Source: Heterotrichella gracilis (lineage: Eukaryota; Sar; Xanthophyceae; Tribonematales; Xanthonemataceae). Taken from it: 64,000 bases of DNA. The stretch spans positions 1 to 64,000 of the forward strand of contig JAULBX010021631.1 of the NCBI GenBank assembly GCA_032358255.1, read 5' to 3'. The translations under genes were made by a program, and so were the position numbers. Below are positions 1 to 11,700 of this stretch, piece after piece (within the stretch, counting starts at the first letter, position 1; each line of letters opens with the position of its first letter). The notes beneath the pieces are model-generated. The model did no database searches, was not told where the DNA came from, and worked only from the letters and a program-made list of their open reading frames with translations.

Positions 1-80
1 GTGTGGGTGTGGGTGTGGGTGTGGGTGTGGGTGTGGGTGTGGGTGTGGGTGTGGGTGTGGGTGTGGGTGTGGGTGTGTGG
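1..80. repeat. GTGTGG hexamer satellite
   Basis: An almost perfect tandem array of the six-base unit GTGTGG, about 13 copies, cut by the window edge. It is not the TTTAGGG telomere unit seen elsewhere in the window. Its true length to the left is unknown. Confidence 0.95.
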
Positions 81-2735
81 GCCTAGCGTGCCACGTGGAG
101 CAGTACTGGCAGTGCACCTTAAACCCTAAGGCCCAAACCCTACAGGAGCAGCAGCCTGACGTGTCACGCTGCTCCATACTCGCCTACCCCTTCCCTCCTC
201 CCCTGCACATGGCACTGCTTGTTCCATACGCTCCACCTTCTTTCTCCATCCCTGCACGCAATGCTTGTATCAAACCACCTCTCATTCTCCAACCCCCACC
301 ACTCCTGCACTGTGCGCACTGTGTCGTTGCATTCCTGCATGGCTGGCTGTTTGGGGTTTAGGGTTTGCAGTTGCTACGCACGGCTGCAGCAGCAGCAGTG
401 GAGGTTGACCAGTGCAAAAATGTAGCGTTTTGGGTGCAGCTGCGGCAGCGCAGCAATGGCCGCTGCACCAGAGTAGGTGTTCATGGTGTAGGGTTTAGGG
501 TTTATGGAGCAGCTGCAGCAGGAGCGGAGGTTGGGCCAGTGTAGGAGACGCCACCAGGCAGCTGCCACCCTGCACATGCGTACACCTACCAGTGGGTTTC
601 CATAGGCCAGTTTAGGGTTTCGCTGCACCCGAAGAGAACCCTACTGGTGCATGGACACCCTGATCTGCATGGCGCAGCGGCAATGTTGCGGCAACAGCAG
701 GTAGGGTTTCAGTGCGCCGGTGGGGTTCATACGCATCGGGGGTTTCTGTGCACCGGCAGGGTTCACTGCATTAATAGGGCTTCAGTGCACTGGTAGGGTA
801 TCCATGGAGCACGTGGGGTGCACCGCAGCACTATCGCTGCACAGAGCCCTGTTTCCTGTGCAGCACAACCCTACCGTTCCAATGTCACAACCCTACCATG
901 CTGTCTGCCGTGCCACAGCCCTAAACCTTAAACCCGTGCGTGCGCAGTGGCTATAGACCCACGTGTTGCGCTGCTGGCCACGCCACTGGGGCACCCCCCA
1001 CCAGCTGCTGTTGTGAACCCTAACTCCTAAACCCTTGTCATTTGCACGCCGCACAGGGCTGCACACGTGCCCTCGCGCAATCACAGTATGCGCTGTGCAC
1101 CCAATACACCATACACACTGCACATGCCCACGTAGGGTCTTGGCCGTACAGGCACATAGGCTTGCAGGCTGGTGCGCACAACATACAACCATGCTCAATG
1201 GGCCATAGGCGCCTTAGTGGCATAGGCCACACAGACTGTACTTGCAGACCCACTTCACAGGCGCACGTTCACTTGGGGCTGGGCGCGCATCCACACTCCT
1301 GCTGCCCACATGTTGGGAGGCTGCACCTAGGGGTTGGGGCCTCTGGCTGTGGGGCCGCAGTGGTGGCTGCTTTATGTGCCCTGGTGTGAGCCTTTGGCTT
1401 GCACCTGAACCCTTCCATTCTTTCCTTTCCGGGCATGGGTAGACACTTGCACGCCCTCCCTCCACACCCGCGCACCTTGCCGGGGACCCTCACCCTTGAC
1501 ACACTCCAGCCAGCAGCGATGCCACTGCTCTGCACGGTGATGAGCGTTGTCACAAGGTGCCTCAGGTGCAGCATGGGCAGCAAGGGTGGCAGAAAACCAA
1601 CACTGTTGGCAACAGGTTGGTGGCCCCCACAGGCTGTTCAGCAACTGGGTGGCATGCTTGCAACTGTTTGCAAGGTGCGATGCAGCAAGTGGCAGCCACT
1701 GCAAAAGGGCACTGCAGCAGAAGCAGCTTTTCTGTGAAGTTCAATGGTGAAGTGAGCCCATAGGCTCCTAACTCCCCCTGTGTGCATTCCCTTTCGTTCC
1801 TCTGAACGGTAAGCCTTTTGCAAGTAGAGCTAGCCAACAACACAGGTGGCTTTCTGGTCACTAGTGAGTTTAGGCTAGGAACCAGCTGTTGGGCAGGTAG
1901 CAGCTGGTGCTGCAGGCCAGGTGGGTTGGACACCAGCGGAAGGACTTGGGAACGTCGCGCACCCACAGCCAGGTGGCATAGTTGTGCTCTGCCTGCAGGC
2001 GACTGGTGTAAAAGAGCCTGCTTTTGTCACAAAGTTGGGTGCTAGCCTGGCAAGTGAAGCACATGCAGAAGCTGGCAACGGTGTGTGGAGTGGGTAAGGA
2101 CCCTGGAGAGTGTTTCTTTTGCCAAACGTTTTGGCCTGTGTGCTTCCATGGGCTTGTTGCGGCAAGCTATCCCAGCTCTGGAGCCACCATGTGTTGCTGT
2201 TGAGGCACCTTGTAGACCATTGTTATCACTAGGAGTCACACAGTTGAGCACTTGAGAGCTTGCTATGCTGAGTGGGTTTGAACTTGGGTGAGCGTGAGTA
2301 CTGGCCACTGAGACTTTTAGCATTGTTACTGACCACCCGTGCTTGTGCACTAGTGTTTGTGGAGGCGCATGCACTGACAGCTTGGCCTCGGTGCAAGACT
2401 GCGCCTGGGCGGTGAAATAGTGACACAGGGGTTGTATTGACTCGAGTCATATTGTTACACAGCTGCGCTCATTTGGGTAAAGAGTACCACGGGCCCGTGG
2501 GTGAAATGTACTTGCTAAGAAATAAATCTCTTCTCTGGTGAAAATCAATAAGCCAAAACCAGCCTAACCTAACCTACAAGCATATCCCTTATCAGGCTTC
2601 ACGCTTCAAAACAATAGTTGCACGCCGGGGGCACAGACTGCATGATAAACCAGACAGGCTGCACAGCCAGGTGCCAACTGTATAGTGATACAACCAAGAC
2701 ACCATGGTGTCAGGCATGTACTACGGTGTAGCAAT
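81..2735. other. Gene-poor spacer with scattered telomere-like motifs
   Basis: No coding region could be supported. Short ORFs on both strands overlap each other and show no recognisable domain. Isolated TTTAGGG or CCCTAAA heptamers occur near 120, 355, 490, 615 and 920. Around 700-810 a degenerate unit of about 20 bases (like gtgcaccggtagggttca) recurs about four times. The part nearest 2736 is the likely 3' UTR of the LHCII gene. On the minus strand a TGTAA motif, the usual chlorophyte poly(A) signal, lies near 2453-2458, about 280 bases past the stop. Confidence 0.6.
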
Positions 2736-4318
2736 CTATGGGGTGAACTTGGTGGCGGATGCGAAGCCGTTGGCGACGAAGGGGTCGGCCAAGTGGTCGT
2801 TGAGGTTCTCCAGGGGGCCCTTGCCGGTGACGATAGCCTGGACGAAGAAGCCGAACATGGAGAACATGGCGAGGCGCCCGTTCTTGATCTCCTTCACCTT
2901 GAGCTCGGAGAAGGTGTCGGGGTCGTCAGCCAAGCCCAGGGGGTCGAAGGGGCCGCCGGGGTACAGGTTGTCCAGACCGGGCAGGAAGTCGGCACCGCCG
3001 GAGCGAAAGGCCTCAGCCTGTCCCATCAAGATCACCTGCGGAAGAGAACAGGAGAGGGTCAGGCATGGTTGAGCAACTTGAGAGTTGGGTGTGCTTTGCA
3101 ACAGAGGTGAAGCTCGCGACAAACAAGGAAAACGTATGAGAACCACGGCACTGGAATATCAGGCATAGTTCCCACGCACGACAGCAGGAAGCGAGGAGGT
3201 TGTACATAGGAAAGGGAAGTGGGTTTTACCTGGCAGGCGACGGTGGCCACGATGGACTGGGCGTGCACCAGGGAGGAGTTGCCCAGGTAGTCCAGACCGC
3301 CGTCGGCGAAGATCTGGGCGCCGGCCTTGAACCAGACGGCCTCACCGAACTCCACACCGTTGCTGGCCAGCAGCTCGGGGGTGATGCACCCCAGAGCGCC
3401 GAGCATGGCCCAGCGAGCGTGGATCACCTCGATCTCGCGGTACTTGGCGAAGGTCTCGGGGTCTGCGGACAGACCGGCGGTATCCCAGCCATAGTCTGCA
3501 AGGGAACAGAAGGTTGGTCAGGACTGCAGGTTGAGGTTGGTGAAGGGTTGGGTTGGGCTCGCATGGGGTGGCATGCATCTGATACGGATAAGATAAGGTT
3601 TGCAGGAAGAGAAACTGAATGGAGCACAAAGAAGGCAGCATGTTTGCCGTTTCGTGGTGGGTTGCAAGCAAGAAGATAAACCAGGCACTGGGTTACACGC
3701 GAGACTGGGTAAGGAGCATCAGCATATTCGGCAAGTGGATAAGATGGCGATACAATGATGCGGCAGGAAAAACTCACCACCGGGGTACTCTCCGTTGAGG
3801 TAGCTTGGTGGGTCAGTGAAGGGGCCCAGGTAGGTGGCCCTGTCAGGGCCGTAGAACTCCACAGCGGCGCGGGTCACCTGGCGGGTGCCCTGCAGAGGGA
3901 AAAGCAACGCGGGTTAGTAAGGCTGTTTCGGTGATGGCATGCCGTTGGGTCACTGGTCTGATGGACGGGCTAAGATAGGCAGCAACGACAGCGAGCGGGT
4001 GAAAGAACGGCACTTGACGGCGGGATCAGGAGGATAAGGTAACGATGCGCCAGCTGGGCTGCTGCGATACAAGGCCCTACTTGGCATCAAGCGTGACTAC
4101 ACACAGCTTTCGATACGAGACCACGGACAGATGCGCTCACACAGAACCCAACAAGGGCAAGGCTTGTGCAAGGGTCAAGCAAGAGCGACACTAGACACGC
4201 TATCGCGGGCAATGTGCGTGCACCCCCACTATCGTGACCAAGCAACAACGCTTACCTTGCCGGCGACAGAGACGGTGCTCTTCAGGCTGGTGCCCAGGAA
4301 GGCCTTGGTGGCAGCCAT
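2736..4318 (-). CDS. LHCBM: LHCII chlorophyll a/b-binding protein
   Basis: Light-harvesting antenna protein of photosystem II in the thylakoid membrane. Four exons on the minus strand: 4256-4318, 3778-3889, 3230-3495 and 2736-3035, giving 246 aa, normal for algal LHCII. The N-terminus ([14 protein letters not shown]) looks like a chloroplast transit peptide. The first helix carries the ExxxxHxR chlorophyll site (E79, H84, R86); the third carries ExxNxR (E196, N199, R201). The conserved loop [10 protein letters not shown] lies at 172-181. The trimerisation motif reads FYGPDR (33-38) where most LHCII have WYGPxR. Introns are 280-370 bases with ordinary donors (gtaagc, gtgagt, gtaaaa) and contain no exon copies or telomere motifs, unlike most neighbours. 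A weak TATA-like sequence (tacataaacg, minus strand) lies about 110 bases upstream of ATG. The family call is firm; the exact LHCBM paralogue is not resolved. Confidence 0.96.
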
Positions 4319-5940
4319 GGTGAATAGCTGACAGAGGAGGCGGTGGCAAAGACAGAAAGAGAGCAGCAACGTCTATTGAAGCTGGTTACTGGGAGTTCTG
4401 CCTCCTCTGGCTGGGGCACGGCGTTTATGTACGACTCGCGAGCTGCCTGTTTGCAACCAGGAGCGCGCGTTTGGGCGCGATCTGCTGTTCTGGGATTGGC
4501 GCACAGAGATTGCTGCAAAAAGTGACCCCCTCAGGGGATGCCACCTCAGCGGGCGCCCGTCCCGGATTCGATTTGGTCTGTTGCTGGAACCCGCACAGAG
4601 GGCGCCACCTGGCAGGCAGAATCAGGGCCTCAGCCTGGCCAGACCTCGCAGGCAGAATCTGCTTTGCTTTGCACTTTCCAGCTGGGTTCGGTCGTTACGT
4701 CACTCATTAGGGTTTTGAGGCAGGCAGGCAACCCTACTCCTGGCTGTGCCTGGCGTGCGCATGCTTGCAATCAAGCGTGATTCCACGCTTGTGAGACACA
4801 CTCTGGTATGCGAACACCAGAAGCGAGATAGTGCCGCTCGAGCGTTTTTTGTGAGCAAGACAGCACAGCTGTGTGCTTTGCACCCAACTGACAACGTGTT
4901 TCTTCAACGCATGCATTATACATAAGATGCATGCATGCATTTGCTCTTGTAAGCCTCCGCGGAGTGTTTAGGACAGCAAGGAATAGGTCTCACAAGTGAT
5001 TCCTGTATACTTACAAGTTACAACCTCTGGCTGTAGCCCGACAGTCGCCATCTTGCATGCCGCATATCTGAAGCTTTGGAAACCAGTTGCAGATTTCAAC
5101 GAACACCATCAGGGTACAATTCCAGCCTACAGCAGCTGAGTAGAGGAGGAGGGGGATCATCATAACGGCTGAGAGCGTCGTGCTGCTACGATGAACGGTG
5201 TGGTTCCTTGGTCCTTATTCTGTTAATGGGTAACCCTTGGTCCTTCTCACCACCCTTTTGCCACCAAGAGCCGGCAGATGAGAAACTATGTTTCGGTTGA
5301 GACTTTCCCTGTGCTCTAGTTGAGACTTGCCTTTTATTGTTGACACATCAGGAACACATTGGAGCACATATGCATGCATACTATGCACTGTGCTCGTTCA
5401 TGCTGCAATAAAGCACACAAGTGATGTGCGGTTGGTGTTTTGTGTGTAAACGGAGGCGGGAGGAGCGAGACTGTGGTTTAAGACCTGCACTGAGCGTCAG
5501 GGTGTCTATATTCTTGCAAGTATTTTTGCCAAACTCTCCCCCCATTCAGATCGCACTCCAGCACCTGTTTGAGTTTTTTACCAACGGCCCCACCCACACT
5601 TCTGTGGGGCCCAATACGTGCCTTATGCCGCCACCATCCCTGCAAGCCTAATCCCAACTCCTCCTCCCCTGCCCTGCTCCAACGTTTTCTGTTGCCAACA
5701 AGCCACCATTTCCTCTACCTGGTTTATTACCGCAAGTCACATGCATATGGAATTGGAGCAACTGCCATCCCACCACCCCCCACTTTACGTGGCACCAGCC
5801 CCAGCCGCACCCACGCCCCCCTCCTCCTCCCCACCCAAACACACCCATCCCCCACCACACCAAAGGCGGCGGCAGCCCCACCCCCCACCCCTACCGTATA
5901 TCCCACCCACACACCCACCCACCACCCTCCCCACCCGCAG
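4319..5940. other. Divergent intergenic region, LHCII promoter side
   Basis: This region lies between the LHCII start (minus) and the first detectable SWC6 exon (plus). It should hold the LHCII promoter and the SWC6 promoter with its undetected first exon. Features seen are TGCATGCA palindromes near 4910-4940 and a C-rich stretch at 5640-5940 that ends in the SWC6 acceptor. ORFs at 5569-6007 are by-products of CACC-rich sequence and look non-coding. Confidence 0.5.
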
Positions 5941-7396
5941 GCGGCGACAGCTCCCGCCGCACCACCCGCGTGCGCAAGGTGAGCCAGCGCATGGCGGTGG
6001 TGGATGACGCGGAGCGAGACGCTGCTGCTGCTGCGCGGCTGGATGCCTACGAGGACGACGCGGCGCAGGGGGATGTCTTTGGGGAGGACAGCGACGACGA
6101 GTTCCTGGCTGAGGAGGAGGAAGAAGGTGGGTGGGGGGAGGGTGCGGGGGGGAGGGGAGGAGGGGAGGGTGAGAAGTAGGGTAGCATGTGGGGGGCGCGG
6201 TGGTGGTGGTGTTACGGACAGGGTGATGCTGTGCTGCGGCGCTGCTGGATACCTATGAAGTATATGCGGCGCAGGGGGCCGCGTTTGGTAAGGACTGTGA
6301 AGGCGAGTTTCTGGCTGAGGATGGAGGAGGGATGGTGGGAGGGCGCGGCCTTGCAGCTTAAGAGTTGCATGGCCTGTCAAAGATTAAGATTAAGCAGATG
6401 TCCCGCCGTTTGTGGCATGGATGGCCACTTGTCACCTGATGCATCACCTGAACCTTGCCGCAGTCCCCCCTGCCCTGGCCTGTGCAACAGAGGGGTCGCA
6501 GGGTGTGGATGCAGTGGCGGGGGCCGCGGCTGTGAAGTTGCTGGAGGGCGGCAAGCGCCACCTGTCACATGGCGCCACCTGTCATTTAATTCCACCCCTT
6601 GGCCGCAGCTGTTGAGATGGTGAACATCGGCAAGCGCCAATGTCACATGATGCAACATTGAATACGACCCCACTTTTCTATATCGCCACCTGTCACCAAA
6701 TCAACCCCTTGGCCGCAGCTGTTGAGATGGTGAACAGCGGCAAGCGGCGCAAGGTGGCAAAGGCTGGGGCCAAGCGCAGGACGCGGGGCAGGGCGGAGCG
6801 CAGGGGCACCAAGAGCTTTGTGCAGCTGGTGGAGGAGGTAAGGGGGGGGGTGGGAGGACATAGGGTTTAGGGTTTAGGGTGCACAGACGCAGGGGGAGCA
6901 GGAGCTGTGTGCAGCTGATGGAGGAGGTAATGTGTGGGGGACTCCGGGGGGCACATAGGGCTTTGGGGGAGGGCACAGCGTTGACCTGGGCACTGGACTT
7001 TTGGGGGTGATGGGGTGGCAAGGTTTGAGGCTGTAGTGTGTTTTTGCAGCGGATGCCAAACATACACCCGCGTAGTCCCTGCTGTTAACCTGTGTTTCAA
7101 CCATGAACATGGATGCCTGTGCCCAGAATCGTTGTCACTCTGGCACCCTCCCCACAAACCCTCCCAACGCACTCCCTAACCCCTACCCGCAGAACGAGCT
7201 GGAGCGCCTCCCCCCCCACATACCCACCTACCTCACGGCGGCGGTGGGGCCCGCCAAGGTCAGCGCGCCACGCAAGTTCTGCTCTGTGTGCGGCAACGCA
7301 TCGGGCTACACCTGCGTGCGATGCGGGTCCCGGTACTGTGGACTGAGGTGCTACGGAGTGCACACGGATACGCGCTGCCTCAAGTTCATGGCGTGA
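5941..7396 (+). CDS. SWC6: SWR1-complex zinc-finger HIT protein (5' exon missing)
   Basis: Orthologue of plant SWC6/SEF and animal ZNHIT1, the HIT zinc-finger subunit of the SWR1/SRCAP remodeller that loads histone H2A.Z. Exons found: 5941-6126, 6719-6837 and 7193-7396, in phase and ending at TGA. The first part has the basic RRTTRVRKVSQRM stretch matching plant RRVSNRTRKVATKM, then an acidic DSDDEF segment. The middle exon is basic and ends SFVQLVEE. The last exon has NELERLPPHIPTYLTAAVGP followed by the HIT zinc finger, with CSVC, CVRC, YCGLRC and HTDTRC ligand groups, and ends KFMA as in plants. A short upstream exon with the start codon is needed (phase 1) but could not be identified between 5400 and 5940. 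Introns contain decayed copies of exons 2 and 3 (listed separately). Confidence 0.9.
6231..6336 (+). repeat. Decayed copy of SWC6 exon 2 in its own intron
   Basis: This intronic stretch aligns with the end of SWC6 exon 2 (about 6025-6126), including the Gly-Asp-rich acidic coding part and the donor, with many substitutions. It lies about 100 bases downstream of the real exon. Confidence 0.8.
6520..6639 (+). repeat. Two decayed copies of SWC6 exon 3 start
   Basis: Copies at about 6520-6562 and 6577-6639 match the acceptor and first 40 bases of exon 3 (6690-6757), including the ccgcagctgttgagatggtg core in the second. The second also copies the intron just before the acceptor (accccttggccgcag). 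A further partial copy of the exon 3 end with its donor lies at about 6885-6932. Confidence 0.85.
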
Positions 7397-8738
7397 GGGC
7401 GGGGGGTGGCTGTGGGCGTGGGGAGCATGCCGCTTGATTTTGGGTTTTGGGTTGCGGGGGTAGGGAGGGCGCCGCAGGGTTTTGGGTTGTGTGTTGTAGG
7501 GGTCGGGGAGGATATTGCAGGGGTTTTGATGAGCTGAGGTGCAAGACATGGGACGTGGTGGGGGTCAATTGAAGCCTAGGATTTTATGGAGGGCCCTCAA
7601 GCAGTGACCGAGTGGCTTGCCTTTTTCCCCGTTGCCTTTTGCCGATGTACTGGGGCGCCTTTTGCCTGCAGGTCTTAAGCCTGCTTTGATTTTCTGCATT
7701 TGCTTTTTGCTTGTGCCATATTGAGGTTTTTTCCAGTGCGCAGGAGGATATGTGCAGGGTCAGTTCAGTAGGGTTTAGAGTTTAGGATACTGGAATGTGC
7801 ATTGCAATGTTGCACTGCGCCCAGCAAGGTGCACCTGCATGGTGTGCAAGCTGTAGAAATGAAGTAATTGCTACGGTCGTTTCTACAGGTAGAAAGGAGC
7901 GCACAGTGCAATGCCATGCGGGGTGGAATATCGAGCTCGGAATTTTAGGCTGATGCTCTCACGGTGATGCAGGGGGGTCAGGTACCTGGCATACGCAGGT
8001 AAATGTCTGTTTAGGGTTTAGGGTTTGTTCACATTCCCCTCTCACAGGGCTGCAGTTGCTTTGCAGCCGCAAGCCAATGTCAGCATTGACATCAGGAAGC
8101 AATTTGCCGAGGTGTATCCTGCTGTCAGGGAGTTCAGGGCCGGTAACCAGGACAGGCTGTCATGGCATTGCACAGGGACCAGTGGCACTCGACCCAAACG
8201 TGGGCACCTGTGTACATGTGTGGCAACGTGTGTGGCAACCACTGCCAGCGCAGTGTCAGAGTCACACCAGAGTGCACTTGGCAAGTTTGCCTGCAGGAAA
8301 GCAGAAGTGCAACGCCATTGCATGGCGCCACGGCATTGGCCATGGCGAAAGGGCATCAGTAAAGTGCCACAAGAGTGACGTGCCACAAATGGGGTTGGCA
8401 AACCCATGCAATTTTGCCCTCCACTGTTGGTGCAGGCTCTCCATACAGACACACTAAAGATTGATCTTGATGGCACGGGGCCACGTGCACCGTCACAGCA
8501 CGTGGGTCCATCGGGGTGCACCTCAACAAGCGGCAAACAAAGAAAGCAGGCCACCTATCACCCAAAACGCACATAACACACGCTTTACAACCAAACGCAT
8601 TATTTAAAGGAGTAGCCTGTGCTTTCTTGTCTGTGGCGCGTACCCTGTAGCCCACCCTCGTGCGCTTTATGCATGCATGCATGCATATGACGCAGATGCA
8701 TACCCCCGGACCCAGCTGGGGCCTATAGGTAGCCCACC
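7397..8738 (+). other. Spacer between SWC6 and TPR gene
   Basis: Contains the SWC6 3' UTR and probably the TPR-gene promoter. Telomere-like heptamers occur near 7770 and 8010. A 110-base open stretch after a possible acceptor at 8047 is not convincing as an exon. A (TGCA)n run is at 8670-8687. No other gene is supported. Confidence 0.5.
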
Positions 8739-11700
8739 ATGTACCTCGTGTTGGCGGCGCTGGTGCTGGCGGCGGTCCCCGCCATAGTGAGCCTCACAGC
8801 CAGCCTGCTCCGCCAGCGCAGCCCCCCGCCCATAGGTCCCCAGGTACACATGTGACGTACCCTCACCACCCATACCCTACGCACCCATACCCTTTGCTGT
8901 GATATTTTAACTGCATGCATATCTCAGAGCCTAAAACCTAGAACCTAGAACCCCGGTGGTGTCAGGTGCCAGTTGCTGTTTCTGAAGCACTATGGGATCA
9001 CTCTGCGTGCGACTGGGGTATGGAAAGGCAGGAGGTAGGTTGTAGGGCGGGGAATTGGAGCTCCCTTGTGGTAGAGGGTGTCTCTATCCAAAGCGGACCC
9101 ACCATGCACCAGTGCTGCATATGCGGGGTTTGTCGCGCCGGGAATGGAGCCTCGCCCCGAGGATTGTTTGGCACAATGCCACAGCTCACTAACTCTTGTT
9201 CAAAACCGCTCTGCTGAGTTCACTTGTGCATGCGTTAACCACCTCCCCGACCCAAGCCTAACCCCCCAAAAACCCTAAACGCCCGCCACGTATACCCTAG
9301 GGCGTTTTGGTGCCAGAATCTTGGTCACACTTGCGGTCCAGCACTGTTCTAAAACCTAGACCCTAAACGTAAGCCCAAACGCTCGGCCACGTGCGTCAGT
9401 CCTGGGTTGACAATACGCATGCTGGACAAGGATGGCGGTGATGCCAAATTGACTCAGCAATTGCTAATATTAAAAGGTTTAGGGTATAGAGTTTCCTAGG
9501 GTACATCGGGGGCTCAAGGGGTTGACGATATGCATGCAGGACCAAGATGGCGCCAAGCTGACGTCGGTGATCAAGGTGAACATCAGGCGAGGGGCGGGGC
9601 CAAGGGCAAGGTGAGCTTAGGGTATAGGGTTTCCTTCATAGGGTTTAGGGTATAGGAATGTGACGTCCGTGATCAAAATGAACATCAGGCGATGGGCGGG
9701 GCCAAGGGCAAGGTGAGGATGAGGGTCAAGGTTGAGGGTTGAGGGTTGGAGTTTAGGGTGGTGGTTTCCATCCTGCTCATCCCATGCGATGGCGCAGCCC
9801 AATGGGTTGACCCCCAGCACACGCACTGCATGGCATGGGTCAGGGTTTCTGGTTGCAAGTGGCTTGCGCCAGGTCATTGTGGTGCAGTGCACCATAACCA
9901 TAGCTCTCAACAGCACACAACGCTACCACCAATGGATGCATGGATGCAAAGCAGCCCTTCCGTTTTCCAGCAAACTATGGCAAACCACTCCGTGGTGTTA
10001 GGGTTTCTGCATGGTTGGTCAATTACACCTGACCACGCGTTAATGGAAGATGTGCAGACACCACAGTGCGCAATGGCAATGCATCAATAGTACTACATCG
10101 AATCCACACCACCACGCCTTACCATAAACTCCCAACCCCTTTTTTTTACCCTCACACCCACCGCCACCGTCACCCCCACCCCTCTCCCCCCACAGGCTGC
10201 GCCCAGCGGTGGTGGGTGGGGCCATTGCCCTCGCAATCACCATCATTCTCCTGCTGGCTGTGGTGGTGCCACATGGCAGGCAGTCGAGCCTGCTGCGGCT
10301 CATGGGGGGGTCCAAGGCGTTCCATTTCAGTGATTGTCGCCCCCTGGGGGCGGCGGAGAGGTTGGGGTTTTATGATCTGGGGGGGTTCCACATGGCGGTG
10401 GTGACTTCGGTGCCTGAGGCGCAAAAGCTGTTTGACCAGGTGGGTATAATAACTTTTTTATAATTACATGTGTATAGAGGTTTGTAAAGCTGTGTGTGTG
10501 GTTAATTGCTGATTAGTGATTGTAGCTGGCAATTGTAACTGGTGATTGCGAGCTGGTGATGTACGGTAATGTGCGCATGCTCCATGCTCCAAGCCCTGTG
10601 CCCCAAAGCTGTTTGACCAGGTGGGGATGAGGAGGGTGATAGAGGGATTTGATGGGTTGTGAGGTTTCAGGCCATACCACGCCATGCCAGCCTGTCTGTT
10701 GCACAAACCCTAGGGTTTGATGGGCCCATGATGTCAAGCTTATGAAGCACCTACACAAATGCAAGGTGGTTTAACAGCTCATTGGCATATCCATCAACAC
10801 CAGCCACCCTAACCCCGCTGCAAGGTCCACCCCACCCCCTTCCTGCATGCCTGGCCACAGTTTACGATGAGGTAAATAATAAAATAATAATGAGGCATAA
10901 ACCTTTGAGAAAACCCCACACCTTACCTCCTCACTCCCCATCCCCCACCCATAACCCTCCACCCCACAGGGGCTCCTCCACGCGTACGACTTCAACCAAG
11001 TGGAGGCCCTCAACTCTTTCCAAGCAGCCCTGGATTACGACCCCTCCTGCGCAATGTGCCACTGGGGGGTGGCGTATGCGGTGGGGCCTTTTGTGAACAA
11101 AGTGGCCCAGGATGTGCCGGAGTGGTACCCGGTATTCAGCCCCGTGGATTTTGGGAGGGCGCATGAGGAGGCTGGGCTGGCTGCTGAGCTGGCGGCGGGT
11201 CAGGTGAAGGAGCACCCAAGCTCACAGGTAGGGTGTTGGGGTAGGTTGAAGGGTTTTCTGTAGGTTGAAGGGTTTTGGGGTAGGTTGCATGCCGAGAGTC
11301 CACAACACAAACTACCCATTGCTATGGTTGGTGATATTAAACGTACTCCATAGGAACTCGTGGTGGTGTGAGGGAGGCATCTAACAACCACGTAGATGCC
11401 GCCCTCACTTACCCCAAAGACCGCATTCGGACATCCTCAGCCACAAAGCTTCTGCCATAACCATACCCTACCTCAGATAGCTCCACACCCGTTGCATGAA
11501 AACTTTAATCTAGGGTTTCCCTTGACCCTACAGGTGGCAGCCAAGAACCTAGACTTTGCGCGGGCCATGGCCGCACGCTTTGCCAACGGGACGGAGGTGA
11601 AACCCGGTAGGGACGTTGCGGAGCATGCGTATGCTTCCACCATGGAGGCGCTGGGGAGCAAGTGGAAGGTAGGTGTGGGGTCGTGTTGTGTGCAAGGGTT

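Noticed and set aside
1-80. Chromosome end (telomere) at the left edge
   Set aside because: The unit is GTGTGG, not the TTTAGGG type used elsewhere in the window, and the array is short. It is treated as a satellite.
4910-4940. TGCATGCA runs as regulatory RY elements
   Set aside because: The same motif recurs in many unrelated places (8670, 28751, 46977), so it looks like background composition.
8047-8160. Extra exon upstream of the TPR gene
   Set aside because: An acceptor-like cag and a 35-codon open stretch exist, but there is no matching start, donor or domain content.
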